A DNA stretch of 64,000 bases from assembly GCF_001500065.1 (NCBI RefSeq), contig NZ_LQIN01000012.1, forward strand, positions 1 to 64,000, written 5' to 3'. This DNA comes from Mycobacterium sp. IS-3022. GTDB lineage: Bacteria > Actinomycetota > Actinomycetes > Mycobacteriales > Mycobacteriaceae. Of the stretch, positions 30,196-38,515 are shown piece by piece. Within the stretch, counting starts at the first letter, position 1. The number at the start of each line of letters is the position of its first letter. The notes beneath the pieces were generated by a model. It saw only the letters and a list, made by a program, of their open reading frames with translations. It searched no databases and was not told where the DNA came from. The translations under genes were made by a program, and so were the position numbers.

Positions 30196-31025
30196 ACTCG
30201 GCTACGTCCGCGGAGGCACCCGTCGGCGTCTTCGATTCCGGCGTCGGCGGGCTCACGGTCGCCCGCGCGATCATCGACCAATTGCCCGACGAGAACATCG
30301 TCTACGTGGGCGACACCGAGAACGGGCCGTACGGACCGCTGACCATCCCGCAGATCCGCGCACATGCCCTGGCGATCGGCGACGACCTGGTTTCGCGCGG
30401 GGTCAAGGCGCTCGTCATCGCATGCAACACGGCGTCGTCGGCGTGCCTGCGCGACGCCCGCGAACGCTACGCGCCGGTACCCGTCGTCGAGGTGATCCTG
30501 CCCGCCGTGCGCCGCGCCGTCGCGACCACCCGCAACGGGCGGATCGGCGTCATCGGCACCGCGGCGACGATCGCGTCGGGCACTTATCAGGACGCGTTCG
30601 CCGCGGCGCGCGACACCGAGGTGATCGGTGTCGCCTGCCCCCGGTTCGTCGACTTCGTCGAGCGCGGCGTGACCAGCGGACGGCAGGTGCTGGGGCTGGC
30701 CGAGGGCTACCTGGAACCGCTGCAGCGCGCCGAGGTCGACACGCTCGTGCTGGGCTGCACCCACTATCCGATGCTGTCGGGGTTGATCCAGCTGGCGATG
30801 GGCGAGAACGTCACCTTGGTGTCCAGCGCCGAGGAGACCGCCAAGGACTTGCTCAGGGTGCTCACCGAGCTGGATTTGCTGCGGGCGCACGACAGTTCAC
30901 CCGCGCAACGGATTTTCGAGGCGACCGGCGATCCCGAGGCGTTCACCACACTGGCCGCGCGGTTCCTGGGCCCGACGCTCGACGGCGTTCGACCTGTTCA
31001 ACGTCACGTCGGTTCCCGGAAGTGA
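30192..31025 (+). CDS. murI: glutamate racemase
   Basis: MurI converts L- to D-glutamate for peptidoglycan. The 277-residue enzyme has the two catalytic cysteines in [13 protein letters not shown] and [11 protein letters not shown], with [17 protein letters not shown] and the [12 protein letters not shown] loop. The GTG at 30192 overlaps the rhomboid stop by four bases. The ortholog is Rv1338, an essential gene. Confidence 0.97.
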
Positions 31026-31093
31026 TTTTCAGCAAGAAAGACGGCTCAAACCGGCCATGTTTTCGTCGTGGGGATACCGGGCATGGCAAGCTA

Positions 31094-31870
31094 GTGAGCG
31101 TGCGAATCACCGTTCTCGGTTGCTCCGGCAGTGTCGTCGGGCCTGATTCGCCAGCGTCCGGATACCTCGTGTCGGCTCCCGATACGCCGCCATTGGTCCT
31201 CGATTTCGGCGGTGGTGTGCTCGGCGCGCTGCAGCGCCACGCCGACCCGAACGACGTCCACGTGCTGTTGTCGCACCTGCACGCCGACCACTGCCTCGAT
31301 CTACCCGGGCTGTTCGTGTGGCGGCGCTATCACCCGTCGCCGGCGCAGCAGCGCGGCATCATGTACGGCCCGGCCAACACGTGGGCCCGGCTCGGCGCGG
31401 CGTCGTCGCCCGAAGGCGGGGAGGTCGACGACTTCTCCGACGTCTTCGAGATCCGCCACTGGGTCGACGATGAGGCAGTCACCATCGGCTCGCTGAACGT
31501 GACGCCGAAGCTTGTTTGCCATCCGACCGAGTCCTACGGCATGCGTATCACCGACCCGGACGGCGCCACGCTGGTGTACAGCGGAGACACCGGCTACTGC
31601 GACGCGTTGATCGATCTCGCCCGGGGCGCCGACGTGTTCCTGTGCGAGGCGTCGTGGACGCACTCGCCGGACCGGCCGCCCCGACTGCACCTGTCGGGCA
31701 CCGAGGCGGGCCGGGCCGCGGCCGCAGCGGGCGTCGGCGAACTGCTGCTGACGCACATTCCGCCGTGGACATCGCGGGAGGACGTCATCAGCGAGGCCAA
31801 GGGCGAGTTCGATGGTCCGGTGCACGCGGTGGTGTGCAACGAGACCTTCGACGTGGTGCGCGCGGCGTAG
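31094..31870 (+). CDS. MBL-fold cyclic nucleotide phosphodiesterase (Rv1339-like)
   Basis: The 258-residue metallo-beta-lactamase-fold protein has the metal motif LLSHLHADHCLDLPGL, a His in LVCHPTESYG, the Asp in LVYSGDTGYCD and the late His in LLLTHIPPWTS. It matches Rv1339, reported as an atypical class II phosphodiesterase that lowers cAMP and affects drug tolerance. The start may be GTG 31094 or GTG 31100. It fits well with the two adenylate cyclases in this window. Confidence 0.9.
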   Translation: MSVRITVLGCSGSVVGPDSPASGYLVSAPDTPPLVLDFGGGVLGALQRHADPNDVHVLLSHLHADHCLDLPGLFVWRRYHPSPAQQRGIMYGPANTWARLGAASSPEGGEVDDFSDVFEIRHWVDDEAVTIGSLNVTPKLVCHPTESYGMRITDPDGATLVYSGDTGYCDALIDLARGADVFLCEASWTHSPDRPPRLHLSGTEAGRAAAAAGVGELLLTHIPPWTSREDVISEAKGEFDGPVHAVVCNETFDVVRAA

Positions 31871-31903
31871 CGGTACTCCGGCGATGGAGTCACACTTAGC
31901 CGA

Positions 31904-31916
31904 TAGGGTTGGCTGG
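31904..31916 (+). promoter_or_regulatory. leaderless promoter of rph
   Basis: TAGGGT at 31904-31909 ends six bases before the GTG at 31916, matching the TANNNT leaderless pattern; no ribosome-binding site is seen. Confidence 0.45.
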
Positions 31917-32698
31917 TGTCCCGAAGAGAAGACGGCCGGCTTGACGACGAGCTGAGGCCGGTTCGTATCACCCGTGGGTTCACCACGCATCCCGCCGGTT
32001 CGGTGCTCGTCGAATTCGGCCAGACGCGCGTCATGTGCACCGCGAGCGTCACCGAGGGAGTGCCGCGCTGGCGCAAGGGCTCCGGGCAGGGCTGGCTGAC
32101 GGCGGAATACGCGATGCTGCCGGCAGCCACGCATGACCGCTCCGACCGCGAGTCGGTCAAGGGCCGGATCGGCGGCCGCACCCAGGAGATCAGCCGGTTG
32201 GTCGGCCGCTCGTTGCGGGCGTGCATCGACCTCGGTGCGCTGGGGGAGAACACCATCGCGATCGACTGCGACGTGCTGCAGGCCGACGGCGGCACCCGAA
32301 CGGCGGCCATCACCGGCGCCTACGTGGCGCTGGCCGACGCGGTCACCTACCTGTCGGCGGCAGGCAAGCTCTCCGACCCGCGGCCGCTGTCGTGCGCGAT
32401 CGCCGCGGTCAGCGTCGGCGTCGTCGACGGTCGCATCCGCGTCGACCTGCCCTACTCCGAGGACTCGCGCGCCGAGGTCGACATGAACGTCGTCGCCACC
32501 GACACCGGGACTCTGGTCGAGATCCAGGGCACCGGGGAAGGTGCTACGTTCCCGCGCTCCACACTGGACAAGATGCTCGACGCCGCGATGGCCGCGTGCG
32601 AGAAGATCTTCGAGATTCAGCGTGAGGCGTTGGAGCTGCCCTATCCCGGAGCGCTGCCGGAGCCGAAAGAACCGACGAAGAAGGCGTTCGGAAGCTGA
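31916..32698 (+). CDS. rph: ribonuclease PH
   Basis: RNase PH trims tRNA 3' ends using phosphate. The 260-residue protein shows [20 protein letters not shown], the phosphate-binding [20 protein letters not shown] and the [20 protein letters not shown] and EVDMNVV metal/catalytic segments. The ortholog is Rv1340. It is followed immediately by the ITPase gene, the standard rph-rdgB pairing. Confidence 0.97.
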   Translation: MSRREDGRLDDELRPVRITRGFTTHPAGSVLVEFGQTRVMCTASVTEGVPRWRKGSGQGWLTAEYAMLPAATHDRSDRESVKGRIGGRTQEISRLVGRSLRACIDLGALGENTIAIDCDVLQADGGTRTAAITGAYVALADAVTYLSAAGKLSDPRPLSCAIAAVSVGVVDGRIRVDLPYSEDSRAEVDMNVVATDTGTLVEIQGTGEGATFPRSTLDKMLDAAMAACEKIFEIQREALELPYPGALPEPKEPTKKAFGS

Positions 32699-33303
32699 CC
32701 GAGCTGTTGGTGGCCAGCCGCAACCCCAAGAAGCTGGCCGAGTTGCGTCGGGTGCTCGAGGTGGCGGGGGTGTCGGGCCTGACGTTGCTGTCGCTCGATG
32801 ACGTGCCCGCGTTCGACGAGGCGCCCGAGACCGGTGCGACGTTCGAGGACAACGCGGTGGCCAAGGCCCGCGACGCCTATCGCGCCACCGGGTTGGCGAC
32901 GGTCGCCGACGACTCCGGACTGCAGGTCGACGCGCTCAACGGGATGCCGGGGGTGTTGTCGGCGCGATGGTCGGGCCGGCACGGTCAGGATGCGGCCAAC
33001 ACCTCTCTGCTCTTGGCGCAGCTCGCGGACGTACCCGACGAGCGGCGCGGCGCCGCGTTCGTCTCGGCATGTGCGCTGGTGTCTGCTGCCGGCGAGACGG
33101 TGGTGCGGGGCGAGTGGCCGGGCAGCATCGTTCGCGAGCCTCGGGGGGAGGGCGGGTTCGGCTACGACCCGGTGTTCCTACCGGAAGGGTCGTCGCGCAC
33201 CGCCGCCGAACTCAGCCCGGTGGAGAAGGATGCGGCATCGCACCGGGGCCGCGCACTGGCCTTGCTGTTGCCCGTCTTGCGCGAGTTGGCCGCTCGCACG
33301 TGA
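32695..33303 (+). CDS. rdgB: non-canonical purine NTP pyrophosphatase (RdgB/HAM1)
   Basis: This enzyme removes ITP, XTP and related bases from the nucleotide pool. Motifs are [59 protein letters not shown] and ASHRGRAL. The start is unclear. A CTG at 32695 overlaps the rph stop (CTGA) and would give [10 protein letters not shown], which keeps the first beta strand of the fold. TTG at 32704 or GTG at 32707 would remove that strand. I chose the CTG on structural grounds. The ortholog is Rv1341. Confidence 0.93.
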   Translation: MTELLVASRNPKKLAELRRVLEVAGVSGLTLLSLDDVPAFDEAPETGATFEDNAVAKARDAYRATGLATVADDSGLQVDALNGMPGVLSARWSGRHGQDAANTSLLLAQLADVPDERRGAAFVSACALVSAAGETVVRGEWPGSIVREPRGEGGFGYDPVFLPEGSSRTAAELSPVEKDAASHRGRALALLLPVLRELAART

Positions 33304-33345
33304 CGCCAATTTTGTATAGCCGAACTAATCTGTAGCATCCCCGGG

Positions 33346-34806
33346 GTGCGTCGCTCCTCCGCCCAGCCCGCAGTCGGTAGGACGCGACACCCGGCCATCG
33401 TCGTGGTGGTGCTGGCGGCGGCGGGCATCAGTGTGTCGCTGATGCAGACGCTCGTCATCCCGCTCATTCCCGAACTTCCCACGCTGTTGAACACCAGCAC
33501 GTCCAATGCGTCGTGGGTGATCACCGCGACGCTGCTCACGGCGGCCGTCGCGACGCCGATGTTCGGCAGGCTCGGCGACATGTACGGCCCCAAACCGATC
33601 CTGATCATCTGCGCCGTCGTGCTCACCGCGGGATCATTGATCGCCGCGACGACGACAGCCCTGATCCCGGTCATCATCGGCCGCGGACTGCAGGGCTTCG
33701 GCATGCCGATCATCCCGTTGGGCATCAGCGTGCTTCGGGCGTCGGTGCCGGCTCATCGGGTCGGCACGGCGATGGGCTTGATGAGCGCATCGCTGGGTGT
33801 CGGTGGCGCGCTTGGGCTTCCGTTGTCGGCGATCATCGCCGATCGGTTCGACTGGCGTGCGTTGTTCTGGTTCGCCGCCGCGCTTGGTGCGGTTTCCGGC
33901 CTGTCGTTCGCCGCCCTGGTGCCGCGCATTCCCGCGGCCTCGGCCGACCGCTTCGACGCGCTGGGGGCGGTCGGTCTGGCGGGCGGGCTGGTGACGCTGC
34001 TGCTCGGGATTTCCAAGGGCGGGAGTTGGGGCTGGACGAGTGCCGTCACCGTGGGGATGTTCGCGGCGTCGGTGGTGATCTTCGGGTTGTTCGGGTGGTG
34101 GCAGTTCCGGACTGCCGCGCCGATCGTGGATTTGCGCACCACGCTGAAGCGGCCGGCGTTGACGACGAATCTGGCGTCGATCGCGGTCGGGTTCTCGCTG
34201 TTTGCGATGTCGTTGATCGCGCCGCAGATCCTCGAACTACCCGCCGGGACGGGCTACGGGCTCGGCCAGTCGATGCTGCAAACCGGGTTGTGGATGGCGC
34301 CCGGTGGGCTGGCGATGATGCTGTCGTCGCCGGTGGCGGCGCGGATCGCCGGAGTGCACGGGCCGCGGTTCACATTGTTCGTCGGCTCGGCGGTCGTTGC
34401 CGCCGGCTACCTTTCGGGCCTGTTGCTGATGAACAGCGCCTGGCAGCTGTGCCTGTTCAACGTGCTGGTGAGCGTCGGCGTCGGTTTTGCGTTCTCGTCG
34501 CTGCCCGCGCTGATCAACGCCGCGGTCCCGGTATCGGAGACCGCGGCCGCCAACGGCATCAATGCGCTGGCGCGTTCCCTCGGCACGTCGATCTCCAGCG
34601 CGGTGATCGGTGCGGTGTTGGTGGTGATGACCACCACGGTGGCCGGGCAGCAGGTGCCGTCACTGGCCGGCCTGCGAATAGCGCTGCTGATCGCAGCGGC
34701 CGCGGCCGTCGTCGCCGCGATCACCGCGTTGGCCATCCCCAAGGCGGACGAGGCCGACGAGCCCGCACACGAGCTGGCGCTGGCTACAGACCGTAACGGT
34801 CCTTGA
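33346..34806 (+). CDS. MFS multidrug-type efflux transporter (DHA2-like)
   Basis: The 486-residue major facilitator has an N-terminal helix, motif A after helix 2 (GRLGDMYGPKPILI), the motif C-like GLMSASLGVGGALGLPLS and about 14 membrane helices, fitting the DHA2/EmrB-QacA type. It starts with GTG and is preceded by TAGCAT at 33332, a possible -10. Its 3' end overlaps the convergent DUF3817 gene by 23 bases. Substrate is unknown; drug/proton antiport is the family norm. Confidence 0.88.
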   Translation: MRRSSAQPAVGRTRHPAIVVVVLAAAGISVSLMQTLVIPLIPELPTLLNTSTSNASWVITATLLTAAVATPMFGRLGDMYGPKPILIICAVVLTAGSLIAATTTALIPVIIGRGLQGFGMPIIPLGISVLRASVPAHRVGTAMGLMSASLGVGGALGLPLSAIIADRFDWRALFWFAAALGAVSGLSFAALVPRIPAASADRFDALGAVGLAGGLVTLLLGISKGGSWGWTSAVTVGMFAASVVIFGLFGWWQFRTAAPIVDLRTTLKRPALTTNLASIAVGFSLFAMSLIAPQILELPAGTGYGLGQSMLQTGLWMAPGGLAMMLSSPVAARIAGVHGPRFTLFVGSAVVAAGYLSGLLLMNSAWQLCLFNVLVSVGVGFAFSSLPALINAAVPVSETAAANGINALARSLGTSISSAVIGAVLVVMTTTVAGQQVPSLAGLRIALLIAAAAAVVAAITALAIPKADEADEPAHELALATDRNGP

Positions 34807-35116
34807 TCTCCTTGGTCTGCACCTGCTCGACGATGATGCCGACCAGCGGGATGGTGCCGGCCAGCAGCACGCCGATGGTCTTGCCGATCGGCCACCGCAC
34901 CTTGACCGCGAGGTTGGCGGTGAACAGCAGGTAGACGAAGTACACCCAGCCGTGGACGACCGCGATCCAGTTCAGGCCCTCGACGTGGTAGACGTACTTC
35001 ATCACCATCTCGTAGCAGAGCGCGATGAGCCAGATGCCCGTCGTCCAGGCCAGCACTCGGTAGCCAAGCAGCGCCTTGCGGATGTTGTCGGCAGAGGTGA
35101 TCGGTGGTTCGGTCAT
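34784..35116 (-). CDS. DUF3817 integral membrane protein (Rv1342c-like)
   Basis: This 110-residue membrane protein has three helices (YRVLAWTTGIWLIALCYEMV, VVHGWVYFVYLLFTANLAV, TIGVLLAGTIPLVGIIVEQV). It is the second DUF3817 member of the window. It follows the lprD-like gene with an ATGA overlap, so both are made from one mRNA. No function is known. Confidence 0.87.
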   Translation of the reverse strand: MTEPPITSADNIRKALLGYRVLAWTTGIWLIALCYEMVMKYVYHVEGLNWIAVVHGWVYFVYLLFTANLAVKVRWPIGKTIGVLLAGTIPLVGIIVEQVQTKEIKDRYGL

Positions 35117-35493
35117 GTGGCCGGGTGTTCCTTGTCTTTTCTCGCGAGCTCGGCCAGGTAGGCGTTGTACTCGCGTAGTGCGGGGTCGTCGACGTCTTCG
35201 TCGAATTGTGTTGTTGTTGAGGGCTTTTGCGGGAGCAGATCCTCGGGGATCTCGGTGATCGTGTCGCGCTTCGTCGGTTCGGGCGGCGCCTCCTCGTAGC
35301 GCACGAACTTGTAGTACGCATACACGACGAAACCGGCGAACAACGGCCACTGCAGGGCGTAGCCGAGGTTCTGGAAGCTGCCCGATGCCGACTCGAAGCG
35401 GGTCCACTGCCACCACGCCAACGCCAGGCATCCGGCGGCGCCGACGATCACCAGGGCGATGAACGCCGGCCTCCTACGCCGTGTAGTGGACAC
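35113..35493 (-). CDS. small membrane protein (LprD-like)
   Basis: The 126-residue protein (ortholog Rv1343c, named LprD) starts with GTG and has an N-terminal helix RRPAFIALVIVGAAGCLALA with a lipobox-like AAGC, a second helix (LQWPLFAGFVVYAYYKF) and an acidic cytoplasmic tail. The two-helix layout makes a true lipoprotein uncertain. It is transcribed with the downstream DUF3817 gene. Confidence 0.82.
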   Translation of the reverse strand: MSTTRRRRPAFIALVIVGAAGCLALAWWQWTRFESASGSFQNLGYALQWPLFAGFVVYAYYKFVRYEEAPPEPTKRDTITEIPEDLLPQKPSTTTQFDEDVDDPALREYNAYLAELARKDKEHPAT

Positions 35494-35529
35494 CTTCCAA
35501 CGGTACCGCGATACCCTTGGGGCGCTTAC

Positions 35530-35611
35530 GCGCGAGTGGCGGAACGGAAGACGCGATGGTTTTAGGTGCCATTGTCCTTTGGACGTGGGGGTTCGAGTCC
35601 CCCCTCGCGCA
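35530..35611 (+). tRNA. tRNA-Leu (anticodon UAG)
   Basis: The 82-base sequence folds as a class II tRNA. The acceptor arms are GCGCGAG (35530-35536) and CTCGCGC (35604-35610) with discriminator A. The anticodon stem ATGGT/GCCAT encloses the loop TTTAGGT with anticodon UAG. A variable arm (GTCC/GGAC) and a GGGGG-TTCGAGT-CCCCC T arm complete it. CCA is not encoded. It decodes CUA/CUN leucine codons. Confidence 0.95.
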
Positions 35612-35624
35612 CTCAATCCCCCGC

Positions 35625-35681
35625 CGATTTCTACACCAGGGTCGTGATCTGCCGATATCCACAGCCCTCGTGCAGAAATCG
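35625..35681. repeat. long imperfect hairpin after the tRNA
   Basis: CGATTTCTACACCAGGG (35625-35641) and CCCTCGTGCAGAAATCG (35665-35681) pair at 15 of 17 positions around a 23-base loop. The stem can be extended by CCGC/GCGG with one bulged base. It lies between the tRNA and the convergent SRPBCC gene and may terminate both. Sequences of the CGCGATTTCTGCAC type recur in mycobacterial intergenic DNA, from memory, so it may be a repeat family member. Confidence 0.7.
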
Positions 35682-35684
35682 CGG

Positions 35685-36179
35685 TCACGCCTTGGCGGCG
35701 AAGTACTTCTGCCCGTCGGCGGGGATGCGCCCGAGCCCGGCCTTCAATAGCGGCGCAAGCACTTTGACCGGCAGAGCCAATGCCCTCTTCGGTTCGACTG
35801 CGACCACCCACGTGAAAAGCGTGCTGTCACCGTCGGCGTCGACGATGTAATCCTCGGCGAAGCGCTTGAAGAGCGGCAACGTCGACTCGTAGACGTAGAA
35901 CGATTTCCGGTGGCCGTCTTCCCACTGGAAGTAGCGCTCGCGAAGGGTGGCCCCGCCCGCAGGCACTGCTTCACGGGTGGTACCGATGCCGAACGGACGC
36001 GGCGAGGTCCAGGTGACGCTTTTGACCGATGGCCCCCAAGCCGCCAGAGACTCGTCCGACACCATCGATTCCCACACCCGCTCGGGGGGCGCCGCGAACC
36101 GCTTCTCGTAACGGAAGACGTGCGGGGCCGACACCAGGAAATCGGCGTCGGCGGCTGCGAGCGGGTACCAGCGCGTCAT
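35685..36179 (-). CDS. SRPBCC (START-like) family protein
   Basis: This 164-residue protein has the helix-grip fold pattern of polyketide cyclase/START-like proteins, which bind hydrophobic ligands in a deep pocket (FRYEKRFAAPPERVWESMVS near the N-terminus and FTWVVAVEPKRALALPVKVL near the C-terminus). No catalytic residues can be assigned. It is alone on the minus strand, convergent with the tRNA. Confidence 0.8.
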   Translation of the reverse strand: MTRWYPLAAADADFLVSAPHVFRYEKRFAAPPERVWESMVSDESLAAWGPSVKSVTWTSPRPFGIGTTREAVPAGGATLRERYFQWEDGHRKSFYVYESTLPLFKRFAEDYIVDADGDSTLFTWVVAVEPKRALALPVKVLAPLLKAGLGRIPADGQKYFAAKA

Positions 36180-36224
36180 AGCTCGCCATCATCGCAGCGG
36201 ACGCCGTCGCAGACGAGGGCCAGC

Positions 36225-36443
36225 TCAGCCGTCTCTGCTCTGGATTGCGAAACAAACCAGGCTGGCGGCGAAGCTCAGAGTGGCGATGGCCCCGGCCGCT
36301 GCGGCCATCGCCGCGTCGGCCGCGCCCCAACTGGCCAGGGACACCGCGACGGCGATCACCGCCGTGATGATGAGGAAGAGGCCCGTGGTGGCGATCGCTT
36401 CGGCGGTCGGGTCGTCGGCGGGTGCGATGGCGCGCTCGCGCAT
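36225..36443 (-). CDS. small two-helix membrane protein
   Basis: The 72-residue product has two predicted membrane helices (GLFLIITAVIAVAVSLASWG and AMAAAAGAIATLSFAASLVC). An AGGAG lies seven bases before the ATG at 36443. It is not recognised as a known family. It is 86 bases downstream of whiB6 on the same strand and may be cotranscribed. Confidence 0.65.
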   Translation of the reverse strand: MRERAIAPADDPTAEAIATTGLFLIITAVIAVAVSLASWGAADAAMAAAAGAIATLSFAASLVCFAIQSRDG

Positions 36444-36529
36444 CAGGTCTCCTACGGGCTCACGGAATATGGTGCGCAGAGGTTGCCCGTTGTTGACGGT
36501 AGTGAAACCCGCCGACCCGAAGTTCCGGC

Positions 36530-36865
36530 TCAGCCTACTTTTCGGACGGTGAACCCGTTGCGTTCGGCCAGCGATCGAAGTTGCCGCAGCGCGAACTGGC
36601 GCGCGCGGCCCTCGTCCGGGATGAAGATCCCGGCCCACACTCCGACCGCCCCCGGTGTCTGGCACGCCTCCTGCGCGCAGAGCCAGCGGCGCGGGCATGC
36701 CCGGCACAGTTCCTTGGCGCCTTCATCGGCGACGACGGCCCACCGGTCCGGATCCTGGATGCACGCGCCGAACGGCGTCTCCTGCGGCGTCGAAACGGCC
36801 CGCGATACAAGATCGATGGAGCCAGGACGCGTCGTCTGCGGGGTCGGTCGCTCGTTGACTGCCAT
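36530..36865 (-). CDS. whiB6: WhiB family iron-sulfur transcription factor (WhiB6-like)
   Basis: WhiB proteins carry a 4Fe-4S cluster that responds to O2 and NO and act on transcription with the sigma factor. The 111-residue protein has four cysteines (FGACIQDPDRW, ELCRACPRRWLCAQEAC) and a GVWAGIFIP turn. The CxxDPDRW start, the LCRACPRRWLCA block, GLWAG-like turn and ARxFALxQLRSLAERNG tail match WhiB6, which in M. tuberculosis controls ESX-1 genes. Here no ESX genes are in view; the neighbour is a divergent TetR gene. Confidence 0.85.
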   Translation of the reverse strand: MAVNERPTPQTTRPGSIDLVSRAVSTPQETPFGACIQDPDRWAVVADEGAKELCRACPRRWLCAQEACQTPGAVGVWAGIFIPDEGRARQFALRQLRSLAERNGFTVRKVG

Positions 36866-36916
36866 TCGCGTCTCTCCTCCCAGTCAAGACAAGGGTTCAT
36901 CGTCCGCGGACGCCGA

Positions 36917-36956
36917 CAATACACGCGTATCGGTTGCCTACGATACAGACGTATTG
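36917..36956. promoter_or_regulatory. paired palindromic operators between whiB6 and tetR
   Basis: CAATACACGCGTATCG (36917-36932) and CGATACAGACGTATTG (36941-36956) each contain the palindrome ATAC-N4-GTAT, and together their outer bases form a larger dyad (CAATAC...GTATCG / CGATAC...GTATTG). Centres are 24 bp apart. This is the typical layout for two TetR dimers and would control the TetR gene at 36997 and possibly whiB6. Confidence 0.75.
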
Positions 36957-36996
36957 GATACCTTGAGGAGGTGAACAACCCGACCTGCAGGCATTG

Positions 36997-37626
36997 ATGG
37001 CATCCACTCGAGCGCGACACCATGCGCCCGGCGACGATCGACGTTCGAGCATCGAGCGGATCCGGGAGGCGGCGCTCAAGTGCTTCGCGGCCCGGGGCGC
37101 GGCGGCCACGTCGCTGCGCCTGGTGGCCGCCGAAGCGGGCGTCTCGCTCGGCCTGGTGCAACACCACTTCGCGACGAAGGCGAACCTGATCAAGGCCGTC
37201 GATGACCATGTGGTCGCGGTCATCGAGACGGTGATCGCGAAGCCCATTCCAGAGCCACCTATCGACACCATCACCGACATCGGAAACAGGGTGACGTCAC
37301 TGGTGACCGACGAACCGGATGTGATGGCCTACGTCGGACGAGCGCTCACCGACGGCAGCCCGCTCGGCGAGCAGCTGTTCGACTCGCTGGCGGCCATCGG
37401 TGCCGAACGCTGGCAAGCGCGTCGGGATCTCGGGTTGACGCGACCGGACCTCGACCCGACATGGGGCACGCTGAACCCGCTGGTGCTGGCCCTCGGCACG
37501 TGGATCCTGCGCGGCCATATCGAACGTCACCTCCCGGAGCCGTTCGACAACCCGTCGCAACTGCAGCGATGGCAGGACGCGGTGAATGCACTACTGCGTG
37601 ACGGCCAGATGCGTCACGACCCGTGA
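36997..37626 (+). CDS. TetR family transcriptional regulator
   Basis: The 209-residue regulator has the TetR DNA-binding domain (TSLRLVAAEAGVSLGLVQHHFATK, residues about 37-60) and a variable C-terminal ligand domain. The ATG at 36997 is used; an in-frame TTG precedes it. It is divergent from whiB6 and the paired ATAC-N4-GTAT sites upstream are its likely operators. The gene after it is a convergent AraC regulator, so its other targets are not visible. Confidence 0.88.
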   Translation: MASTRARHHAPGDDRRSSIERIREAALKCFAARGAAATSLRLVAAEAGVSLGLVQHHFATKANLIKAVDDHVVAVIETVIAKPIPEPPIDTITDIGNRVTSLVTDEPDVMAYVGRALTDGSPLGEQLFDSLAAIGAERWQARRDLGLTRPDLDPTWGTLNPLVLALGTWILRGHIERHLPEPFDNPSQLQRWQDAVNALLRDGQMRHDP

Positions 37627-37639
37627 CGCGTCGGCCCGA

Positions 37640-38491
37640 TCAGAGCGGAGTGCCGCCGACCCGCTTCCGGTAGCTCGTCGGCGTCTCTCCGCAGAACTGG
37701 GTGAAGGCCCGGGTGAACGAGCTGAGGCTGTCAAAGCCCACCGCCGACGAGGCTTCCTGTACCGATTGCCCCGGCGCGGCCAGCAGCGCCATGGCCTTGA
37801 GCATCCGTGCGTGTAAAAGATATGTGCGCCAGGACAATCCGATCGAATCCTGAAACAGTCGCCGCAGCGTGCGCTCCGACACCGAGACCGCCCGGCTCAC
37901 CTCCTGGGCGCTCACGTCGTCGAGGTGTCCTTTCGTGTACGCCATCGCGGCGGTGACGATCGGGTGCTCGGAACTCGGCAGACTCAGCGGCGCCTCGTGG
38001 TCGAGGGCCTCGGAGACCAGGTTGGCCAGGGTGCGGAAGAACGCGTCGGACACCTCATCACCGTCGGGGCGGTCGATCGGCCAGCGCAGCGCGTAGATCA
38101 TCATCTCCCGGATCAACGGTGAGACGCCGAGGATGCGCGCCCGGTCGCCCGCTTGCGGAATCAACTCGGGATCAAACATGACCGCGACGGTCCGGACGTC
38201 GGGGTTCATCGTGGCCTGATGTTCGAGGCCGACCGGAATCCACGCCGCCTGCTGCGGCGGCAGCAGGTAATGTGCCGAATCCGTCTCGACCTCGACCACA
38301 CCGCCGATCGCGTACTCGATCTGGTGGACGTCGTGTGAGTGCCAGCCGGTGATCAGGGCATCGCCCTCATAGAGGTAGCTGCCGCCCAAAGCGCGACCAC
38401 CTCGCCGCAGGTCGATGACGCGCCGAGGGTGTGCCGCGTCGAGCTTGGCCGTTTGGGCCAAATCTCTGTCCGATAGCGCGGAGACGGTCAC
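37640..38491 (-). CDS. AraC family transcriptional regulator
   Basis: The 283-residue protein has an N-terminal cupin ligand domain (GWHSHDVHQIEYAIGGVVEV) and a C-terminal double helix-turn-helix (VSAQEVSRAVSVSERTLRRL and SVQEASSAVGFDSLSSFTRA followed by FTQFCGETPTSYRK). The GTG at 38491 gives a plausible start; the amidohydrolase gene begins 24 bases away on the other strand. It probably regulates that gene. The inducer is unknown. Confidence 0.88.
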   Translation of the reverse strand: MTVSALSDRDLAQTAKLDAAHPRRVIDLRRGGRALGGSYLYEGDALITGWHSHDVHQIEYAIGGVVEVETDSAHYLLPPQQAAWIPVGLEHQATMNPDVRTVAVMFDPELIPQAGDRARILGVSPLIREMMIYALRWPIDRPDGDEVSDAFFRTLANLVSEALDHEAPLSLPSSEHPIVTAAMAYTKGHLDDVSAQEVSRAVSVSERTLRRLFQDSIGLSWRTYLLHARMLKAMALLAAPGQSVQEASSAVGFDSLSSFTRAFTQFCGETPTSYRKRVGGTPL

Positions 38492-38515
38492 ACCGCAAGA
38501 CGGTACTACTGGGGT

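Noticed and set aside
36971..36997. An eight-codon leader peptide (GTG to TGA) ending at the TetR ATG
   Set aside because: The GGAGG touches the GTG with no spacing, so initiation there is unlikely, and the peptide has no regulatory-looking codon run.
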